Position numbers and translations under genes: made by a program
The notes under the pieces: generated by a model
Seen by the model: the letters and a program-made list of their open reading frames with translations, nothing else
Told to the model about the DNA's origin: nothing
The model's database searches: none
Part shown: one piece after another, positions 7,028-10,073 of the stretch
How positions within the stretch are numbered: the stretch's first letter is position 1
Layout of the letters: each line of letters starts with the position of its first letter
Assembly (NCBI GenBank): GCA_030635565.1
Contig: DAOVYP010000050.1
Coordinates: 1-10,073, forward strand
Direction: 5' to 3'
Source: Spirochaeta sp.
GTDB lineage: Bacteria; Spirochaetota; Spirochaetia; DSM-2461
Length of the DNA stretch: 10,073 nt

Positions 7028-7080
7028 TTGTCCTCCACGGCTAATTCTTATTTATTCACAGGGGATTATCGAGTCCCGAC
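7028..7080 (-). promoter_or_regulatory. Leader of the RND-adaptor operon with a weak promoter candidate
   Basis: The 53 bp upstream of the RND gene contain its ribosome binding site (GGAGGA) and, on the minus strand, a -10-like GATAAT (7070-7065). No good -35 lies at the right distance, the best being TCAAGA 18 nt upstream. Transcription could instead read through from the sugar transporter operon, since no terminator is seen between the two. Confidence 0.25.
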
Positions 7081-7160
7081 TCAATTTTTCTTGAAAGTGG
7101 AAAAAGTTGTGAAGTGAAGCAGGGACTCACCCGGATTATGGAAATATCTTCGATCCCCTG
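7059..7160. repeat. 102-bp segment bounded by inverted CAGGGGAT ends, with inner inverted GAGTCCC
   Basis: CAGGGGAT (7059-7066) and ATCCCCTG (7153-7160) are perfect inverted copies. Inside them GAGTCCC (7071-7077) and GGGACTC (7122-7128) form a second inverted pair. The right end coincides with the place where recognisable GH38 similarity stops, near the codons for QLPG. No clear target-site duplication flanks the segment, so an inserted mini-element is only one reading. A long imperfect RNA stem is another. Confidence 0.35.
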
Positions 7161-7762
7161 GTAGCTGAGAGTCCCACATCTGTGGCGCATGAGTCGTGGT
7201 AAGGTAGCAGAAATCGTAGGGATAGTTCTTACTCTCCAGGAAGGCCGCATACTCTTTCCAACCGTCCCAGCTGTAGAGATTCTGATCAAACATCGTATAA
7301 TGAGCGCCGTTCATCACGAATATGGAACGACCGGAGGGATCAGCCCAACGGAACAGCCCCGGTCGTTCTGCAATTTGACCGCCATTGTGAGAAATTCGAT
7401 ACCTTCGTCCAGCATCATGTCGACGATCGGCCATGGAATTCCGTTCACATCATGAATGTTCACGGTCTTGATGGTGATTCCGAACCGTTCTTCCAGGTAT
7501 CGTTTGCTACGGAACTGATGGCTCAATGAGACGACGTCAGAGAGGGGGGATCCGTTGTACGATAGGCCGGATATGGCCAGTCTCCCTTTCTTCAGGTTTC
7601 TCTCGAATCGGCCGATGTTTCCTTCACTCGCTTGTACCAGCCACCAGACGACGGGTTCGGTAACCTCGCAAGTCCACTTCGGCCTGCTGATTTCCGGCCA
7701 ATCGGCCGTATCGTCCAACAGATCGAGAGCCTGGTCGATATACTCTGTCTGCACGACGAAAG
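7081..7762 (-). pseudogene. Remnant of a GH38-like glycosidase (alpha-mannosidase/DUF5054 type)
   Basis: Two overlapping reading frames together give one recognisable but broken protein. Frame one (7762 down to about 7365) has EYIDQALDLLDDTADWPE, then PKWTCEVTEPVVWWL, GRLAISGLSYN, and NIHDVNGIPWPIVDMMLDEG. The aspartate in DVNG aligns with the family nucleophile position, usually seen as DVPG in this subgroup. Frame two (about 7365 to 7081) continues the same domain with RPGLFRWADPSGR, FVMNGAHY and SKNYPYDF. A frameshift is therefore needed near 7360-7372. The start codon and the N-terminal HxD zinc-binding motif are missing: family similarity begins right after the permease stop. The recovered piece is about 225 residues of a family that is usually 600-1000, so the C-terminal part is gone as well. 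A GTG at 7754 with AAGGA 11 nt upstream could still start a useless 146-residue peptide. Confidence 0.8.
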
Positions 7763-8608
7763 TTATCCTTTCAAGCCGGAGAACGAGAGCCCGCCGAAGA
7801 GGTATTTCTGCAGGAAGAAAAACACCAGCACCGGGAAAAGCACAGCCAGGGCCGAGACCGCCATGACGGCGCCCCAATCCATCTGGAATGGAGTAATCAT
7901 GTAGAAAAGGGACAGGCTGAGGGTGTACTTGCTCATCTTGCTCAGATAGATAAGAGGATCGAGGAAATCATTCCAGCTTCTGACGAACTCATAGACGAGG
8001 ACCGTCATGATAGGCGGCTTCAGGAGAGGCAGAAGAATGCGGAAAAAAACACCAAGACGGTTGCAACCGTCAATGATGCCGGCTTCGTCCAGTTCATATG
8101 GGATCTGAATGATGAATTGCCGGAACACGAAGATGTAGAATGGGAAGCCGAACATCATCGGAACAATCAGTGGGAGAAAGGTATTGGTCCAGCCGAGGTA
8201 ACTGAATTCCATGAATTGGGGAATCACCTTGACGTCCCAGGGTATGAGGATACTTGCGATGACAATGATGAACAGGACATTCCGGCCCGGAAAGTCCATT
8301 CGGGCGAATCCGTAAGCCACGATGGCGGAAACAATCGCCGTCCCGGCCATGTTGATTCCGACGACTTTCAGGGTATTGAAGAAACCAAGCATGGTATCGT
8401 AGTTCTGGAACCCGTTTCGGAAATTCTCCAGGCTGAATCTCTTGGGGAAGAGATCCGGAGGATACTTGAAAATGGCTATGGGACCATTGATAGCCTTGAT
8501 GAATACCCAGTAAACGGGAAGCAGAAAAAAAACAACTGTTACAATGAGCAGTATGTAGAGAAACCCCTTGCTCCATGAAAATCCATCATATCTATTGTTA
8601 AGACTCAT
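7763..8608 (-). CDS. CUT1-family sugar ABC transporter permease, MalG-like
   Basis: This 281-residue inner-membrane permease has six predicted helices, beginning at about 15-36, and the cytoplasmic EAA loop that contacts the ATPase. The loop is visible as ELDEAGIIDGCNRLG with FRILLPLLKPP (172-199). WNDFLDPLIYL (212-222) and the C-terminal GGLSFSGLKG are typical of MalG-type subunits. I chose the ATG at 8608 because it overlaps the stop of the upstream permease (ATGA, 8605-8608), a sign of translational coupling. An in-frame ATG at 8644 would add 12 unusual residues and a longer overlap. It pairs with the preceding permease to form the channel of a sugar or oligosaccharide importer. The 3' end is intact; the GH38 remnant begins directly after its TAA. 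Confidence 0.95.
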   Translation of the reverse strand: MSLNNRYDGFSWSKGFLYILLIVTVVFFLLPVYWVFIKAINGPIAIFKYPPDLFPKRFSLENFRNGFQNYDTMLGFFNTLKVVGINMAGTAIVSAIVAYGFARMDFPGRNVLFIIVIASILIPWDVKVIPQFMEFSYLGWTNTFLPLIVPMMFGFPFYIFVFRQFIIQIPYELDEAGIIDGCNRLGVFFRILLPLLKPPIMTVLVYEFVRSWNDFLDPLIYLSKMSKYTLSLSLFYMITPFQMDWGAVMAVSALAVLFPVLVFFFLQKYLFGGLSFSGLKG

Positions 8609-9510
8609 AGCATCTTTCCCTTCTCGGATTGGTAGAACACCCATTTTTTGGATGATTTCATAATGATCAGTGTAATAATGAGGATGACGACGAACATGAA
8701 CCAGGACAGGGCTGATGCGTACCCCATCTTGAGGAACTTGAAGGCACTCTCGTATTCCAGATAGCTGTAGAGATATGTGGCCTTTGCCGGACCGCCGGAG
8801 GTTATGACGATGATAGGTGCCAACATCTGAAATTGCTGAATCAGAATGATGATGGTGTTGATCAGTATTGCCGGTGTAATCATGGGAAGCGTGATGTGCC
8901 AGAAACGTCTGAGCTTACTCGCGCCATCAACTTCGGCCACTTCATAGTAGGTTTTAGGGACTCCCTGTATTGCCGCGATAAAAAGAATCATCGGCTGTCC
9001 GATGGCCCAGATGCCGGTAAGAACAATGGAGTACAAAGCGATATCCGGATTTTCAATCCAGGCGATAGGTCCGACTCCCACAAAAGACAGCAGATAATTG
9101 AACAAGCCCGTTTGAGTATTGAACATGTAACGCCAGATCAGTCCCCCTACAGCACCAGACATAACCGCCGGCAGATAAATCAGGGTTCTCGAGACCCGGG
9201 TGCCCGAAATTTTTCGGGTTAACAGAATTGCTGCAGCTAAAGACACGCAAAGTTGAAGCGGTACTTCCAGGATGACGAACTTGAGAGTCCGTCCCATGGC
9301 CGGAATGGCATGGCCGGTCGGATCGAATATTTTGAAGTAGTTATCAAGGCCGATGAAAGTGAGGTCTTTAAAATAGTCCCAGTTACAGAAACTGATGACA
9401 AAGGAAAACAACATGGGTCCGGAATAGAAGAACAGGAATCCCAGGAACCAAGGAAGAATCAGCAGGTAACCGGCGACTTTCTCCTGCGCTTGTATTGAAT
9501 ACCGAGACAT
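8605..9510 (-). CDS. CUT1-family sugar ABC transporter permease, MalF-like
   Basis: This is a 301-residue permease when started at the ATG at 9510. An alternative ATG at 9519 adds MNL, but AAGGA (9523-9519) covers that codon and sits 8 nt before the 9510 ATG, so the later start is better. The first hydrophobic helix is at about 14-31, preceded by a short cytoplasmic stretch. Five further helices follow. The EAA loop is YYEVAEVDGASKLRRF with ITLPMITP (about 188-213), and VITSGGPAKAT (about 235-245) is the conserved segment of this subunit type. With the MalG-like subunit it forms the membrane channel. The importer substrate is not determinable here, though the downstream GH38 remnant hints at mannose-containing glycans. 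No ATPase gene is in the window. Confidence 0.95.
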   Translation of the reverse strand: MSRYSIQAQEKVAGYLLILPWFLGFLFFYSGPMLFSFVISFCNWDYFKDLTFIGLDNYFKIFDPTGHAIPAMGRTLKFVILEVPLQLCVSLAAAILLTRKISGTRVSRTLIYLPAVMSGAVGGLIWRYMFNTQTGLFNYLLSFVGVGPIAWIENPDIALYSIVLTGIWAIGQPMILFIAAIQGVPKTYYEVAEVDGASKLRRFWHITLPMITPAILINTIIILIQQFQMLAPIIVITSGGPAKATYLYSYLEYESAFKFLKMGYASALSWFMFVVILIITLIIMKSSKKWVFYQSEKGKML

Positions 9511-9518
9511 GAGGTTCA

Positions 9519-9523
9519 TCCTT
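9519..9523 (-). promoter_or_regulatory. Ribosome binding site that decides the MalF-like start
   Basis: AAGGA on the minus strand is 8 nt from the ATG at 9510 and overlaps the alternative ATG at 9519. This makes the shorter protein the likelier product. Confidence 0.55.
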
Positions 9524-9546
9524 GAACGTGGCTGATAAGTGAATGA

Positions 9547-9572
9547 TTCCGCTCCCCGGAGGGAGAGCGGAA
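9547..9572 (-). other. Intercistronic hairpin between binding-protein and permease genes
   Basis: TTCCGCTC (9547-9554) pairs perfectly with GAGCGGAA (9565-9572), and CCC (9555-9557) can extend the stem with GGG (9561-9563) past one bulged A. The stem is GC-rich and starts 10 nt after the binding-protein stop. On the minus strand no T run follows, so full termination is unlikely. In malE-malF-type operons such stems protect the upstream mRNA and keep the binding protein in excess. That role is inferred here. Confidence 0.6.
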
Positions 9573-9582
9573 CTACTAATTG

Positions 9583-10073
9583 CTACTGGGACTGGAGAAT
9601 CTTGTCCATTCTCACAGCGGCTTCATCCAGAGCGGTCTGTATGTCGACATCCTCAAGGAAGATTTGCTCAAGGGCCAGTTTGAACTCACTGTCGGCCTCG
9701 AACCATTTCGGGCTGCGAACGAATACCGGGGCTTTGGTGGCCATGTTGCCTACTTCGGTGAAAACCTTCATGTATTCATCGTTTTCGAAACCGAGTTCTT
9801 CGGCCATTCCCTTGAAAACGGGAAGTCCCCAGCGCTCTTCGGCGAAAACACGACCCCCCTCAGGGCCGCCAATGTACTTGATAAACTCCCAGACCTCGTC
9901 CTTGTTCTCTGCTTTGGCGAACATGGACCAGGTTGACGAGTGGATAATCGGCGAAATAGTGCCGCCGGCTTTGGGGATCGGTGGAGCCACGATACCGAAG
10001 CTCAGGCTGGTATCGGCCTCATAGGTGGAAACCGGCCACATACCGTTATCCATCAGAGCGACGATACCGCTCT
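9583..10073 (-). CDS. CUT1 sugar-binding protein, C-terminal part (5' end beyond window)
   Basis: The last 162 residues of an extracellular solute-binding protein (family 1) are visible, and the frame stays open to the window edge. It begins with SGIVALMDNGMWPV, the common conserved strand of these proteins before the ligand-contacting loop. It continues with GIVAPPIPKAGG, SSTWSMFAKAENKDEVWEFI, EGGRVFAEERWGLPV and a helical tail ending ALEQIFLEDVDIQTALDEAA. The first ATG in this stretch (10053) is internal, not a start. Family members are about 420-450 residues, so roughly two thirds, including the signal peptide, lie outside. It delivers the sugar to the two permeases encoded downstream and is normally made in excess. 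The substrate cannot be assigned from this fragment. Confidence 0.9.
   Translation of the reverse strand, partial: SGIVALMDNGMWPVSTYEADTSLSFGIVAPPIPKAGGTISPIIHSSTWSMFAKAENKDEVWEFIKYIGGPEGGRVFAEERWGLPVFKGMAEELGFENDEYMKVFTEVGNMATKAPVFVRSPKWFEADSEFKLALEQIFLEDVDIQTALDEAAVRMDKILQSQ

Noticed and set aside
7071..7090. GAGTC-CC-GACTC followed by AATTTTT, considered as a plus-strand terminator
   Set aside because: The stem has only five pairs with a two-base loop, and no plus-strand gene ends upstream of it.
7056..7289. 77-codon minus-strand open frame overlapping the end of the glycosidase remnant
   Set aside because: It lies in a third frame with no recognisable motif, while the adjacent frame carries the glycosidase-like residues up to about 7160.
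7763..7877. Apparent N-terminal extension of the glycosidase frame into the permease gene
   Set aside because: This part is an out-of-frame shadow of the permease C-terminus, which ends normally in SFSGLKG. Glycosidase similarity starts only after the permease stop.
8609..8644. Upstream ATG giving a 293-residue MalG-like permease
   Set aside because: The extra 12 residues are not typical and would lie inside the preceding gene. The ATG at 8608 forms a standard ATGA overlap with that gene's stop.

Overview
The window looks like chromosomal DNA of a Gram-negative (diderm) bacterium with intermediate base composition. The diderm call rests on a complete RND pump with its periplasmic adaptor. 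A spirochaete-type organism is my best guess, at low confidence. It is based on the relaxed lipobox of the adaptor (F at -3), the CUT1 sugar-uptake operon with a GH38-like remnant, and the general style of the proteins. No rRNA, tRNA, CRISPR array, phage gene or transposase gene is visible.

Layout, left to right. (1) 3-974, minus strand: a membrane di-iron hydroxylase of the sterol desaturase/fatty acid hydroxylase superfamily. (2) 975-1187: a divergent intergenic region with promoter-like elements on both strands and a perfect 11-bp inverted repeat. (3) 1188-2306, plus strand: a membrane-anchored thioredoxin-like protein, then an exported DUF2202 ferritin-like protein. Between them lies a 126-bp gap with a promoter candidate and tandem 7-bp repeats. 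(4) About 2321-2377: a strong hairpin terminator between convergent genes. (5) 7027 down to 2385, minus strand: an RND-family inner-membrane transporter followed, with a 4-bp ATGA overlap, by its lipoprotein adaptor. The order is reversed from the common adaptor-first arrangement, and no outer-membrane channel gene is present. (6) 7081-7762, minus strand: a decayed glycoside hydrolase family 38-like gene that has lost its start, carries a frameshift and is cut short. (7) 10073 down to 7763, minus strand: a CUT1 sugar ABC transporter, consisting of the 3' part of a binding-protein gene and two permeases. The two permease genes overlap by ATGA, and a strong hairpin separates the binding-protein gene from them.

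How the genes fit together. The binding protein and two permeases form one sugar importer. Its ATPase is not in the window and may be a shared MsmK/UgpC-type protein encoded elsewhere (inference). The GH38 remnant directly downstream suggests the operon once also encoded a glycosidase, perhaps acting on mannosides, that has since been lost. The RND transporter and adaptor form an efflux unit that must borrow an outer-membrane channel. The thioredoxin and DUF2202 proteins are both predicted to act outside the cytoplasm and may be linked: the mature DUF2202 protein carries a CxxC pair that could be a thioredoxin target.

Nothing here is clearly a new multi-gene system. The points most worth a second look are the GH38 remnant and the inverted-repeat-bounded segment at its end, the extra hydrophobic hairpin in the RND transporter, the long linker in its adaptor, and the thioredoxin/DUF2202 pair with its control region.
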